DNA from: Maylandia zebra
Lineage: Eukaryota > Chordata > Actinopteri > Cichliformes > Cichlidae
Assembly: GCF_041146795.1 (NCBI RefSeq)
Contig: NC_135185.1
Location: forward strand, 8,419,529-8,483,528
Reading direction: 5' to 3'
DNA length: 64,000 bases
Each line of letters opens with the position of its first letter. The stretch's first letter is position 1. The translations under genes were made by a program, and so were the position numbers. The notes beneath the pieces were generated by a model, which had not been told where the DNA came from, ran no database searches, and was given only the letters and a program-made list of their open reading frames with translations. Of the stretch, positions 11,751-23,433 are shown piece after piece.

Positions 11751-14700
11751 ATGGGTTTTGGTGAGTATTTTAATACACGTATTACTTTAAAATAACTATA
11801 CTCATGTGTTTAATGGTGTGACGGTGCCATGATGATAGCTAATGTTAGTGCTGATGTGAGCTTTGATGTTGTGTTTCAGGGACGATCGCTGCTGTTGCAG
11901 GGGGAGCAGGTAAGGCTTTGGACGGTCTGTGTGGTCACCGGGGTTCAACCTACCCACGGTATCTCTCTGTTATGTTGATCCACTACCCTGCAGTCAGGAG
12001 AAGCGGTCACACAAAGCTGGGTGTCGGCTTGATAAGCTAACCCAGGGCTTGATTGGGGCTGACGCAAGGATGGATTTTGGCAGCATGTAAACAATTTGCC
12101 ACCAACACGGAAAAGAAAAATGTTAAGGAATAAAGTGAAGTGTAAGAATATAGATTTATTACTGATGCGCATCAGGGAAAGCACTAAAACTTTAGAGTTT
12201 TGAAAAACTTTAGTCCGTCCTACTGTCTGCACTCCGAGGTCTGAGGGATTTTCTATGAATAGTGACGCTATTTTCAGAAAACTGAGTAGTTGGCAGGCGT
12301 TGTTTCATACCTGCTGATCGTTAATCATAACTTGAACCCTGTGTGCGCCATTGTAATTACAATGTAATTACACACTCTCACACTCTGCTGTGTTCAGTAT
12401 CTGTATAATGTTTTTAACCTCTTCATATTTTTTGTATAGTTTTCTCTTTCTTTGTAAAATCAGCCCTTGAGCTGCCAGCACGCTTACACTTCCCAACAGC
12501 ACCAGCCCTTTTACGTGAGCGAGCAGGGTGAACCCTGGATACACTCAGTTTCTTTGATAACAGCTTCATGTGACCACTTATCTGGATCAAATCCAGATAA
12601 CTGAAAGATACCAGCAACCTTATTTTAACATGTAAAGTGAGCCCAGGATAAGATGTAATCCTGCCTCGTACCTCAGGCCTCTGCTTATATAAAAACGCCA
12701 TTGTAATTACAATGTGTGCGCCATTGTAATTACAATGGCGCACACAGGGTTATGCTCTGAAATGAAATATAGAGATCGGTATGCATGAAATCACCACCTA
12801 CTGACCAATACATCATCCAGACAATAGGGTCACTGTTCATAGAAAGTCCCTCAGACCTCTGTGTGTGGACAGTAGGAGGATCTAATGTTTTTGTGTTCGT
12901 TTTTCCCTGATGTCATTAATAAATGTAGATCTTTAGATACAACCTTATTGCTTCCAACAGGAAAAATTACATTATTATTGTTGCAATAATACATGATTGT
13001 GAAACAGGACAGAAACTTGTACTTGCTGACCTTGATTATAATCATCAGGTTCTCCTGTGCCTCACAGACAGAACTGTGATATTGAATCTTTTAACTTTTC
13101 CTGGCTTCAAATAGGCCAGACTTTATTCATATAATGTGTATTTTCCAGTCATGCTGTCCAAAGAGCTTAGAGGGCACAAACATTCATACAGCACTTTTAA
13201 TACTAAACTACTGTAAAGTACTTTTTTCTCTCTCACACACTCTCACACTCTGCTGTGTTCAGTATCTGTATAATGTTTTTAACCTCTTCATATTTTTTGT
13301 ATAGTTTTCTCTTTCTTTGTAAAATCAGCCCTTGAGCTGCCAGCACGCTTACACTTCCCAACAGCACCAGCCCTTTTACGTGAGCGAGCAGGGTGAACCC
13401 TGGATACACTCAGTTTCTTTGATAACAGCTTCATGTGACCACTTATCTGGATCAAATCCAGATAACTGAAAGATACCAGCAACCTTATTTTAACATGTAA
13501 AGTGAGCCCAGGATAAGATGTAATCCTGCCTCGTACCTCAGGCCTCTGCTTATATAAAAACTTTTTACATGGCATATCATTTGTAACAGTCACACTGATG
13601 CTGGTGTTCTCGTCCATGTGCAGTCGGTGCAGTGGCCTTGGCTCCTGTTGCTCTGGGGGCCGTAGGTTTCACCTCAGCTGGAATAGCTGCAGGCTCCTAC
13701 GCTGCAAGCATGATGTCTGCTGCTGCGGTGGCTAATGGAGGCGGAGTGGCAGCAGGAAGTGCAGTGGCTGTTTTACAGTCAGCAGGTAGGCTTGTCTGAC
13801 TTTACTATAGTCTCATTAATAGTGCTGTACACATTCACTTTATTAGGAACCAAAGCAAAGGTGACCTTTGCTCCTGTTGGTGGTGACCAGTATATGGCTC
13901 GTAAAACTCTGGCTACTCAGGGACTGAAATACAAATGACTGATAACATATTTACAAATGATTCAGCTTTAAGTCTATTTACAGACTTAAATGGAGACGGC
14001 CTTAGTGTCAATAAGATCAGTTAATTGTTCCAGCCTGTGTTGTGTTACAGGACTAAGCTTGTGGTGCGATTAGACTAAGGACTATAATCCTGCCACACTT
14101 TGAACTCTTTTATTATAAAGTGTAGTTTTATTGCCCTTGCACTGAGTATTGTCCACATATACAGACATCACATTTTGGGATGTCTGGACCAAAATACTAA
14201 ATCTTGCTCTACAAGGGCCTGATATCTGCTTTCGAGGACATTATACTGCCACTGTTCTATCAAAATTTAAAATGAATGTCCTCATATGTGGATCTCATTT
14301 TTCTCAGAAACAAAAATTCGGTAAAAAAAAATCTTTGTTTTTAAATTCATCAGGTCCCAATCAACCCAAATAGCAAAGAAAAATTAAAAATGCATGCCAT
14401 GAAAGAGTTCGGGTCTTAGGAGGTTAAAAGGGACTTGAACATGAGTGTGCAGCTGGCAGAGCCACAGAAAGGACATGTTGCAGTTATGTCAACACTGACC
14501 CAGTTCTGATAAGTTTGCCAATAGTTTTGAATCCATGCCGCAAAGAACTGGGGCTGTTTTGAGAATCAAGAACCGTGTATTAGTGTACAAGCCATAGGAC
14601 ATTGTTTAGTTTATGAAATCTGACACCACTGAGGGGGCAGTGATGCCACAATTAGGTAGCAGTCAGTACAGTTAGTTTGATTCCTGATAAAGTTATTGGC

Positions 14701-14887
14701 AATCTCAGCTGCTTGACTTGGAATATTTGTCCTCATTCCTCCCAAAGGTGCAGCCGGGCTGTCGGGGGCTGCCACTGCGGCTGTGGGCGGTGTTGGAGCT
14801 GCTGCAGGAGCAGGACTGAAATGGCTAGGAGGTCTCATTTTCAAGGACAAAGAAGACGATGAAGACGATGAAGACAAAAAGAAGTAA
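11751..14887 (+). CDS. isg12: ISG12/IFI27-like interferon-induced protein, copy A
   Basis: The exons are 11751-11760, 11880-11909, 13624-13785 and 14748-14887. All have GT/AG sites, all junctions are phase 1, and the product is 113 residues. It is the IFI27/ISG12 (FAM14) family: small, hydrophobic, Gly/Ala-rich membrane proteins induced by interferon and linked to mitochondria, ER and apoptosis. Family signatures are [29 protein letters not shown] and AVLQSAGAAGLSGAA, with hydrophobic helices from about residue 15 to 100. The tail is unusual: a very acidic and basic stretch (KDKEDDEDDEDKKK). The start MGFG is the one shared with copy B. An in-frame ATG at 11703 would add 16 residues including QRRKRN. 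The leader sits behind an ISRE/TATA promoter. Confidence 0.9.
12371..12696 (+). repeat. 326-bp direct repeat, first copy, inside intron 2 of ISG12-A
   Basis: This segment appears identical to 13236-13561, shifted by 865 bp. The second copy lies in its ancestral place, because copy B has the same sequence just before its exon 3 (about 19890-20123). This first copy is therefore the added one. It is flanked by CGCCATTGTAATTACAATG words that form a palindrome downstream. Confidence 0.9.
12713..12746. repeat. 34-bp perfect palindrome
   Basis: A perfect inverted repeat centred at 12729/12730, with core CGCCATTGTAATTACAATGG. A shorter version of the same word sits on the far side of the inserted repeat, at about 12347-12366. 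Copy B has only a single GTGCGCCATTGTAA at this place, so the palindrome arose in copy A. Confidence 0.9.
13236..13561 (+). repeat. 326-bp direct repeat, second (ancestral) copy
   Basis: It ends 63 bp before exon 3 of ISG12-A and corresponds to the same intron position in copy B. Its near identity with 12371-12696 indicates a recent copying event or an assembly artefact. Confidence 0.85.
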
Positions 14888-16970
14888 AGTAAAAATTTAA
14901 ATGATCTCACGTGGAAAATTTTAATGATATTTGTTGGCACAAGATATTAAACAAGAGTGAAGAGTTGTCATTTTTAAAGATGTGCTGTACATTTGTCGCT
15001 CTTACAGCTTTGCCACTGATCATTTCAGGTGTAGGAATGGAAACTCGCCATACCCGAGGCTCCCTGAACTGTCCTCACACTTTGCCTGAAGGCTGTGGAT
15101 TCTGATGGTGTCATTCTGATCATTCCTTTTGTGCCTCTGGGTGACTTTTTCTGTGCACGCTGGTATAATATTAGTGAACTACATATGACTGAAAAGCATG
15201 ACTGTTTTTAAGCAAGTGTGGATTTTTTTTTCTCCTACATCTTCTAAAATTTGTATCTCAATCAATGATCTAATTGCAGGAAATCCTAATTCTAAAATTC
15301 TGAATGGTGTTGTTGCCACTGTCCTCACTAAGATAAAGCTAAACTTTGGTAAGAAAGTCTGGTTAAATTCTTTTAACATTCAGTTATTTGGATTTCCTAA
15401 AACCTTCTACCCATTTCCATAATACTGCCTGCAGATCAGCTCAGTGCATCAACTATGAGAAAACTTTCTTTGGAAAATATTGTAAACTGTCTAGAAACTC
15501 TTCATTTATTTACTTTAGTCTTTAACAAGAGCATTTTGACCAGTTTCAAACATCTTCACCTCTCTGCACTTCTTTCTGGCAGTAGAATTGTTAAATGTTA
15601 TTACTCACTACAGTTAGCTAACTATTTATTATTAGCTCAAAATGACAAGTGGTTGAGGTTTTTTTTTTTTTTTTTTTAAGAATCATTGTTTTATGTTTAA
15701 AATACTTTGCGAACACTTCATTAAACATAAAACTGCATTTATTTTTTGGCAAATTCTATGTAATATATCAAAAATAAAAGTATTTATTCTGCAGTAATCG
15801 GTGTTACATGGATCAGTATTACTGCTGCAGGTGATATTGTTAACTATCAGTGTCTACAATGAGATTAAAAATTAATGAAAAATTAACCAAACAGCTGGTT
15901 AAATTTTCTACAAGTGATTTCTCAGAGATGTTGGTCTGAAAGTGCTGATGGAGGCTACAGCTGTTCAACTTGCCTGCCTTATGAAGTCATATATGACAGG
16001 GGTTCCCCTCTCCATCATCACAGCTTTTATTACTAATGTGCTAAATAAGTAAAAAAAAAAAAGGTTCATATATCACACGTGTTGGTCCAGGTCTTTACGA
16101 AGATAAAACTAATTATGATGATAAATAAGGGTACTTGTTTACTTGCTAATGCTAGCTTTGTTTCCACGCAATACACAACTTGTAACTGATCTCAGGGATT
16201 TCCACAACATGGATTTATGCACAAACAATCAGCTACAAGCTGCTGTCCTCTTAGCTTGACAAGATCCAGCCATGATTAACTGGGCACAGATGTTGATTAG
16301 GACACCTACCATATATTGATTTCAGTAGCTCTATAATCAAGCAGTGTCAAGTCTACTTTCAGAGACAATAGCCAACTGTGGCCATAGGATGGCAGTGATG
16401 TAAAGGATGGACGCAGACAGTCATGAGTACAGCTTTATGACAGAATGCTGTTTGCGCTGAAACAAGAGTGATTGCTTTACTTTGGTATACTTTAACTGAT
16501 GTCTGTTTTTTTACATTTAACTGGACAAACATTGTTTGCCTTGCTTGGCCTGACATAATACCATGAGACTCTCTTCACAAAGCATTTTATTTACCCATCT
16601 TCTGCAAATTCTCCAACAAACAACATTTCCCACTCTTAAGATAATTAAAATTTATCTGAATAGATATTTACTGGCATTTGGCAAAGAAGAGGTACACACA
16701 AAGCTAGTGTTAGCTTTCGACAGGAAGGTTTATTCTTCCTCAATAAGATTATTCTAATAATGCTGATAAAACTAGAAACAAAAGCACAGCTCTATTCAGT
16801 ATTTTCCAATGACGAACACATGTACCAAAAAAACAAAAAACTGCTTTATCACTTTATCACAGCACCTGACTCAGGTAAGGTTTCTGATTAACACTGCTCT
16901 CAAATGAGATTATGACTATAATGAAATGACTATGATATTTATTTTCCATTATCTGTTGTGCTTTGTTTAA
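14888..16970. other. ISG12-A 3' region and junction of the duplication block
   Basis: 14980-15640 is related to 21940-22520 downstream of copy B (shared CAGGTGTAGGAATGGAAACTC, then TCAGAATGGTGTT... and CTCAGTGCAT), so the duplicated block includes about 0.7 kb beyond the last exon. 15660-15678 is a T run. From about 16660 the next block begins. No further gene is seen. Confidence 0.55.
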
Positions 16971-17080
16971 ATGTCAAAAATCACTGGGAAAAGCTTTAAA
17001 TAATTTATCTTTTATATGTGATTTAAAAACAAATCTGAATTGCAAAACATCTGAACAACCATGCAATATACATAAACGGA

Positions 17081-17116
17081 AATGTTAAGTTTGTTTTTTC
17101 ATGTTACCATAGAAAT
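17081..17116 (+). promoter_or_regulatory. Eroded interferon promoter of ISG12 copy B
   Basis: The ISRE of copy A is present here as AAGTTTGTTTTTTCATG, so the minus-strand core GAAACT has become CAAACT. The TATA box of copy A (CCTATAAAAAC) corresponds to CCATAGAAATA. The upstream IRF-like site of copy A has no counterpart. B has probably lost direct interferon control or changed its start site. Confidence 0.6.
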
Positions 17117-17196
17117 ACCGGAAGTGTCTCCGTGGCAGAGTCAGTTGAGACTGTCACTATACGATACGCAAACATAGAAAGCGGAACTCCGTAAAC

Positions 17197-20100
17197 ATGG
17201 GTTTTGGTGAGTATTTTAATACACGTATTACTTTAAAATAACTATACTCATGTGTTTAATGGTGTGACGGTGCCATGATGATAGCAAATGTTAGTGCTGA
17301 TGTGAGCTTTGGTGTTGTGTTTCAGGGACGATCGTTGCTGTTGTAGGGGGAGCAGGTAAGGCTTTGGACTGTCTGTATGGTCACCGGGGTTCAACCTACC
17401 CACGGTATCTCTCTGTTATGTTGATCCACTACCCTGCAGTCAGGAGAAGCGGTCACACGAAGCTGGCTGTCGGCTTGATAAGCTAACCCTTGATTGGGGG
17501 CCTGTGCTTCGTACCGCGCTAAGTGAGTTAGCTGGATGAGATTGTTGACGATTTCGCGTGATCCTGGATCGTTCGGTTCCCCGAAGCCCATCCGGGACTT
17601 GCTGTCATAGCAACAGAGCCGTAAGCGTAAACCTGCTGGGGAGCAGGTTTACTTTATGTAAACAGGATTAGATCGCGGCCACACAGGTATGTCCGCGTCA
17701 TTCATACGAAAGCAACAGCGATATTCCACCACTGTTTCACCATAAATAAATAACATCAATGTAACTAAAGATAATGCAGCACTTGATCCTTTTATTGATG
17801 TCACACAGATACATACAGGTCATTCCCTAAAAAAGGGAAATGTACTATTAACATTCTATTACATGTATGTGATTATTACAGATGTAATTCATATTTCAGA
17901 GTAGTAATTGTAAATTACTTCGTGTAATCAAGATGAGAGACCACGGCTATAAAAGCGAAGGTGGATTTGGGAAGTCTGTCGCAGTCATATCCTGTCCGTT
18001 TACGCGAGCAACCCATTGCGGAAGGTGCAAGATTGATAAGGAGAGTTTTCAGAATTCAGCGTATATTGCGGGACAGACAGGATCCTTTAGCTCAGCGCGA
18101 CAGTGTGCTCATAGAGAGATATCGATTTTCCCGTGAGGGTATTATTTACTTAACCAACTTGTTGACGAGGGGGTGCAGGACCACCACCTGTCTTTTTTTT
18201 GCTCTGCCCTTTTCTTGGTTGCTGTTATGAACAAACAAACAGAGTATTCCAGGGTCTCTTTCCAAGAGACGACAAGCAATATAAGTGATAAATATTACCA
18301 TTCTGTAGAATATTCTTATATTTCACTTTTACTTGTTCCCATGTTCTAGTGGGTCCTGTTGTGGCTCTAATGTGAAAGGGGATATAATATAACATATTAT
18401 AATATAATATAATGTAATATAATATTGGATAATATGGTGTGATATGATAAATCTACCCTACCGCCTACTGGTGTTGGCCAGAGGGGCCGATGGCGCGATA
18501 TGGCAGCCTGGCTTCTGTCAGTCTGCCCCAGGGCAGCTGTGGCTACAACCGTAGCTGCCTCCACCAGTGTGTGAATGTGAGAGTGAATGAATAGTGGCAT
18601 TGTAAAGCGCTTTGGGTGCCTTGAAAAGCGCTATATCAATCCACTCCATTATTATTGTTATTATTGAATTACTTACGAGTTTGATTTGTCAGCAACTTCC
18701 TGCCAGCCCTCTCTCCTTGCTTTTGCAGCCTTTGCAGTGTTCCCTTGCGTTTTAATTAAACTCTGAAACTCCTGAAATCCCTCACTCAAGAGTTCTTGCT
18801 CTGCTGCCGAAAAATACCGAGCGCGCTCCTTCGACATTTTCGCCGACCAATCAAAGGGTTGCCGATCAATGTTTCTACTATCGATGCGTAGCCCCTGTTG
18901 GGCCACCCAGTGATCTCACATTACTTCATCCAGCTATACTAATCGTCAACAACAGGTGTGTTCGGGGAACCGGAATAGCGAGCTCAGAGTTAGCGCGATG
19001 ATTTGGTCTTGGATGTTTCATTTGATCTTGGATGTAGTAAGCGACGTACGAAGCACAGGGCCTGGGGCTGACGCTTGACAGGGATTGTTTTTGGCAGCAT
19101 GTAAACAATTTACCACCAACAGGGAAAAGAAAAATGTTAAGGAATAAAGTGAAGTGTAAGAATATAGATTTATTACTGATGCTCCTCAGGGAAAGCACCA
19201 AAACTTTAGAGTCTTTTGAAAAACTTTAGTCCGTCCTACTGTCTGTACACCGAGGTCTGGGGGATCTTCTACGAATAGTGACGCTATTTTCAGAAAACCG
19301 ATTAGTCAGCAGGCGTTGTTTCATACCTGCTGATCCTTAGTCATAACTTGAACCCTGTGTGCGCCATTGTAACTTATGCTCTCAAATGAAATATAAAGAT
19401 TATGCATGAAATCACCACCTACTGACCAATACATCATCCAGACAATAGGGTCACTGTTCATAGAAAGTCCCCCAGACCTCTGTGTGTGGACAGTAGGAGG
19501 ATCTAATGTTTTTGTGTTCGTTTTTCCCTGATGTCATTAATAAATGTAGATCTTTAGATACAACTTTATTACTTTACGTTTTCCTGTTGGAAGCAAATGT
19601 TTTACAACATTTTCTTTGTTCTCCAGCAATAATACATGATTGTGAAACAGGACACAAACTTGTACTTGCTGACCTTAATTATAATCATCAGATTCTCCAG
19701 TGCCTCAAACACAGAACTGTGATATTGAATCTATAAACTTACACAGCTTTTCTGGCTTCAAATAGGCCAGACTTTATTCATATAATGTGTATTTTCCAGT
19801 CATGCTGTCCAAAGTGCTTAGAGGGCACAAACATTCATACAGCACTTTTAATACTAAACTACTGTAAAGTACTTTTTCCTCTCACACTTACACTTGACAA
19901 CAGCACCAGCCCTTTTACGTGAGCGAGAAGGGTGAACCCTGGATTAACTTAATTTGTTTCATAACAGCTTCATGTGACCACTTATCCAGATTGCCAGTGT
20001 TGGGGTAAGTGAATCCAGATAACTGAAAGATACCCTCGATATGCTAAACTTGCTTTAACATTTAAAGCGAGCCCAGGATAAGATGTAATCCTGCCTCGTA

Positions 20101-21618
20101 CCTCAGGCCTCTGCTTATATAAAAACTTTTTACATGGCATATCATTTGTAACAGTCACACTGATGCTGGTGTTCTCGTCCATGTGCAGTAGGTGCAGTGG
20201 CCTTGGCTCCTGTTGCTCTGGGGGCCGTAGGTTTCACCTCAGCTGGAATAGCTGCAGGCTCCTACGCTGCAAGCATGATGTCTGCTGCTGCGGTGGCTAA
20301 TGGAGGCGGAGTGGTAGCTGGAGGCCTGGTGGCTGTTTTACAGTCAGCAGGTAGGCTTGTTGTCTGACTTTACTGTGGTTTCATCAATAGTGCTGTATAC
20401 ATTCACTTTATTAGGAACCTACAGTGGCCCTGAGAGGCAAACGGACCTCAACTTAAGAAAACAGCAGCAATAAGAAAAACGCTGCAAAAGCACACAAAAC
20501 ACAACGGAAATAGGAAAAAACAGATTTCCGAAAGCACAAGGGAAGTGTTTCTGGGGAGACAATAACCCGACGGACGAGTTGCAGGAACCAAAAATATACT
20601 AAGAATTGGGCTGGGAGACACTTAAAAGAAGTGGAGCATCTCTCAGTTTTGTGAGGAAAGAAAAGATTAGAGGTAAGTGTGTTAGCCTAACTATTAGCCT
20701 AAAAATCCGTCATCAGTATTAGTTTTGTGTGCTTTTGTAGCGTTTTTCTTATTGCTAGTGTTTTCTTAAGTTGCAGTCCGTTTGGCCTCTCAGGGCCACC
20801 GTAGGAACCAAAGCAAAGGTGACCCTTGCTCCTGTTGGTGGTGACCAGTATATGTATACTCGGGGACTGAATAATTCAATACAAATGACTGATAACACAT
20901 TTACAAATGTACACACTGATTCAACTTAAATCAGTTGAATCGTCCCCATTTAAGTCTGTAAACTTAAATGGGGACGGCCTTAGTGTCCTGTGTTGTGTTA
21001 CAGGACTAAGCTTGTGGTGTGGGGCGATCGTGCCTCAAGAGTTGGCAGTTTGTCTTGTAATCAGAAGGTTGCCAGTTCGAGCCCCGGCTCCAACAGTCTT
21101 GGTCGTTGGGCAAGACACTTCACCAATTGCCTACTGGTGGTCAGAGGGCCCGGTTGCGCCAGTGTCTATGTGTGGCTACAATGTAGCTTGCTATCACCAG
21201 TGTGTGAATGGGTGGATGACTGAATGTAGTGTAAAGCGCTTTGGGGTCCATAGGGACTAACTAAAGCGCTATACAATTACAGGCCATTTACCAGACCCTT
21301 AAAATGACTTTAGTGCCTACAACATGAGTGAGGTATTGGTGTATAAGCCATAGGGCATTTTTTAGTTTATGAAATCTGACACCACTAGGGGGCAGTGATG
21401 CCACTATTAGGTGGCAGTCAGTTGTTTTGATTCCTGATAAAGTTAGAAGCAAACTCAGCTGCTTGACTTGATGCAACATATTGAAGCTGTGAATATTTTC
21501 CCTCCTCCCTCTTGAAGGTGCAGCTGGGCTGCCGGGGGCTGCCACTGCAGCTGTGGGCGGTGTTGGAGCTGCTGCAGGAGCAGGACTGAAATTGCTGGCA
21601 GGTGTCATACGGAAATAA
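17197..21618 (+). CDS. isg12: ISG12/IFI27-like interferon-induced protein, copy B
   Basis: The exons are 17197-17206, 17326-17355, 20189-20350 and 21518-21618, with the same phases as copy A, giving 100 residues. Exon 3 is nearly identical to copy A ([20 protein letters not shown]) and differs mainly near its end ([13 protein letters not shown]). The tail is short and basic ([10 protein letters not shown]) and lacks the charged extension of copy A. The copy A upstream ATG is missing here, so MGFG is the only plausible start. Intron 2 gained a Harbinger element, and intron 3 gained an hAT-like MITE and a SINE. No disabling change is visible in the coding exons, but the promoter is degraded. 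Confidence 0.85.
17499..19062. mobile_element. PIF/Harbinger remnant in intron 2 of ISG12-B
   Basis: The ends carry the inverted words CCTGTGCTTCGTAC / GTACGAAGCACAGG, and longer imperfect inverted matches (GGTTCCCCGAA, GTTGACGATT) lie further in. Inside are fragments of both Harbinger genes. On +, 17961-18160 has a transposase start ([20 protein letters not shown], typical of HARBI1-like proteins). On minus, 18673-18906 has a Myb/SANT-like DNA-binding start ([26 protein letters not shown]). Copy A lacks the element, so it inserted after the ISG12 duplication. TGGGG is repeated at the edges, but the usual 3-bp TWA duplication is not clear. Confidence 0.75.
18440..18660 (+). mobile_element. 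SINE 3' part
   Basis: It shares CCAGTGTGTGAATG and the tail TGTAAAGCGCTTTGGG...AAAGCGCTATA with the fuller SINE at 21020-21290, then ends in a TTATTATTG-type simple tail. The tRNA-like head is absent or degraded. It lies within the Harbinger remnant, after a TA-rich tract. Confidence 0.65.
20420..20801. mobile_element. hAT-like MITE in intron 3 of ISG12-B, with known empty site
   Basis: The ends are CAGTGGCCCTGAGAGGC and GCCTCTCAGGGCCACCG, with a perfect 8-bp duplication TAGGAACC (20412-20419 and 20802-20809). Copy A at 13844-13855 reads TTAGGAACCAAAG without interruption, so it preserves the pre-insertion site. The inner halves also pair (GCGTTTTTCTTATTGC). Confidence 0.9.
21020..21290 (+). 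mobile_element. tRNA-derived SINE
   Basis: A head with a pol III B-box-like word (GGTTGCCAGTTCGAGCCCC, 21068-21086) is followed by a body with GGGCAAGACACTTCACC and a tail TGTAAAGCGCTTTGGGG...AAAGCGCTATACAA. The matching place in copy A (after CTTGTGGTG, near 14061) lacks it. It inserted after the duplication. Confidence 0.8.
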
Positions 21619-22969
21619 AAAATGTAAATAATCTCACATGGCAAATTCTAATGATATTTTGTTGCCACTGCTCTTCCTACTAATGAGCATTGTTGTGATG
21701 TCAGAAATATGAGTGATACATTTTTTAACTGTTTCAGTGAATGAGTGAAAGTGTTTCTGCAGTCAGTGTTTCTGTGCACCAAAGAGTAATTCCACAAATT
21801 CAGAGTGTTGTAAAAATTTCAGGATTTAACGAAATTTTTTGGTCATACCACGTTACTGAAGTGTTTAAACTAAAGAGTGTTCTAGTGTTTATTCATTCAA
21901 GGTTCAAAATAAAGGAAGATATTAAACCAGAGTGAAGAGTTATCATTTTTGAAGATGTGCTGTACATTTGTCGTTCTTACATCTTTGCCACTGATTATTT
22001 CAGGTGTAGGAATGGAAACTCACTAAACCCTTTCCTTCCTTCTCTAAGCAATATTTTACTTTGTTGAAAGATCTAAATAAGAGTAACTGAAATTAACTTA
22101 ATTAAAATGCATTTCAAAGTGTCTGCTGGCTCCAGTGTTTTTAAAATTTGTAATGGTACAAAAGATTATTTAAAGATTTAATCCTCACACAATAAACCTC
22201 ACACAATCTTTCCCCCCCCCCCTTTTTTTTAAGGATGTGCAGATGTTTTTTTTAATGTTCTACACTAAAATTTTCATATCAATTGATTACTTTATTGTAG
22301 GAAATTGTAGTTCTAAATTTCAGAATGGTGTTAATGCCTTTGTCTTCACTAAGGTGAGTCTGATTTATTTATTTTTTAGCTTTCAGGTGCTCGTGTTTTG
22401 ATTTCTTAAAGCCTTGCACCCGTTTCCATAATCTTACCTGCAGATGAGCTCAGTGCATGTATTATGAGGAGTCTTTCTGTGGAGATTATTGTAAACTTTC
22501 TGGAAACTGAGGCATTCGTGGGCTCTATAACTCATTCTACTTTCTTTGCTTTCCCTGTTTTGTATTTTGCATTTTTGCATAGCACTGGGTGAAGCTGGTA
22601 TTTGATCCCCTACAACCCAGTCAGAATTTTGGCACATTTTCTGGACTTTTATGGAGTGGTTGATATTCTGCATTACATTATGATGTTTAAAATAAAAACA
22701 ACTATGCTTTTATTTTGCATGGATTTTTATTTTCACATTAAATTCAGAAAATTTCTTCGTATCAGTCTTGGGTTCAGATCAAACAGCTTCATGCTCTACA
22801 ATGATACCTAAAAATGATGCATTCAAAATAGCAGTAATCTTAATCCACCATATATTTAACTTAATTTTCAAATTTTGCTTTAAGCTGAGTGTCTGACGTT
22901 TCTAAAATGATGCTTCATTTGAGATCTGTCACATGACTAAACATCTGGTATTTGTTCATAGTGTAAATC

Positions 22970-23433
22970 TTAACGTGTTCCAGTCTGGTTACAAATGGTT
23001 GAGAGCAGCCAACCCACTGTTCCTCCAGCACCAGCAACACCTCCAATGCCAGCTCCCGTCAGACCTCCCATACCTACAGTGAGATTATAGACGCCATCAA
23101 CTGTTTGTTATTCATGTGTAAAGCTTTTATGCTATTCTTTTTGATGCTTCTCTGTATGATTTGCATTATCTGTTTTATATATTTAAATATGTAAGCAATT
23201 TTCTTTGCAACATCTAAATAATATTGTTTAAATAATTTACTAATTAAATCAAAATATCTGGTTTACCCCAGGACTGCAGGGTTGCTATGAGACCTCCTGC
23301 TGCAACTCCTCCTCCATTAGCAACTGCAAAATATGACATCAGTTTGGCAGCAATGGAGCCTGCTGCTATTCCAGCTGGAGTGAACCCAGTGCAGCCAGAA
23401 TGGCTGGAGCCAGAGCCACAGTGCCAGCACCTC
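22970..23433 (-). pseudogene. ISG12/IFI27-like copy C, inverted and frame-shifted
   Basis: Two minus-strand exons are clear: exon 3 at 23267-23433 and exon 4 at 22970-23073. Exon 3 encodes the family core ([12 protein letters not shown], then [35 protein letters not shown]), but its length of 167 nt is one short of a multiple of three. The missing base falls at CTGGGTTCACTCC, where copies A and B read GGTTTCACC. Exon 4 is intact (GMGGLTGAGIGGVAGAGGTV...NQTGTR). Exons 1 and 2 are not convincingly present. Weak candidates are an ATGGGCTGGG on minus near 23850 and a short splice-bounded piece near 23710. It is more diverged than A and B, so it is an older relative. Confidence 0.75.

Noticed and set aside
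12423-13617. Two 106-109 residue minus-strand frames with the same sequence in intron 2 of ISG12-A, and a related one at 19982-20182
   Set aside because: They are translations of the 326-bp intron repeat. The frame in copy B diverges early and ends differently, so there is no sign of protein conservation.
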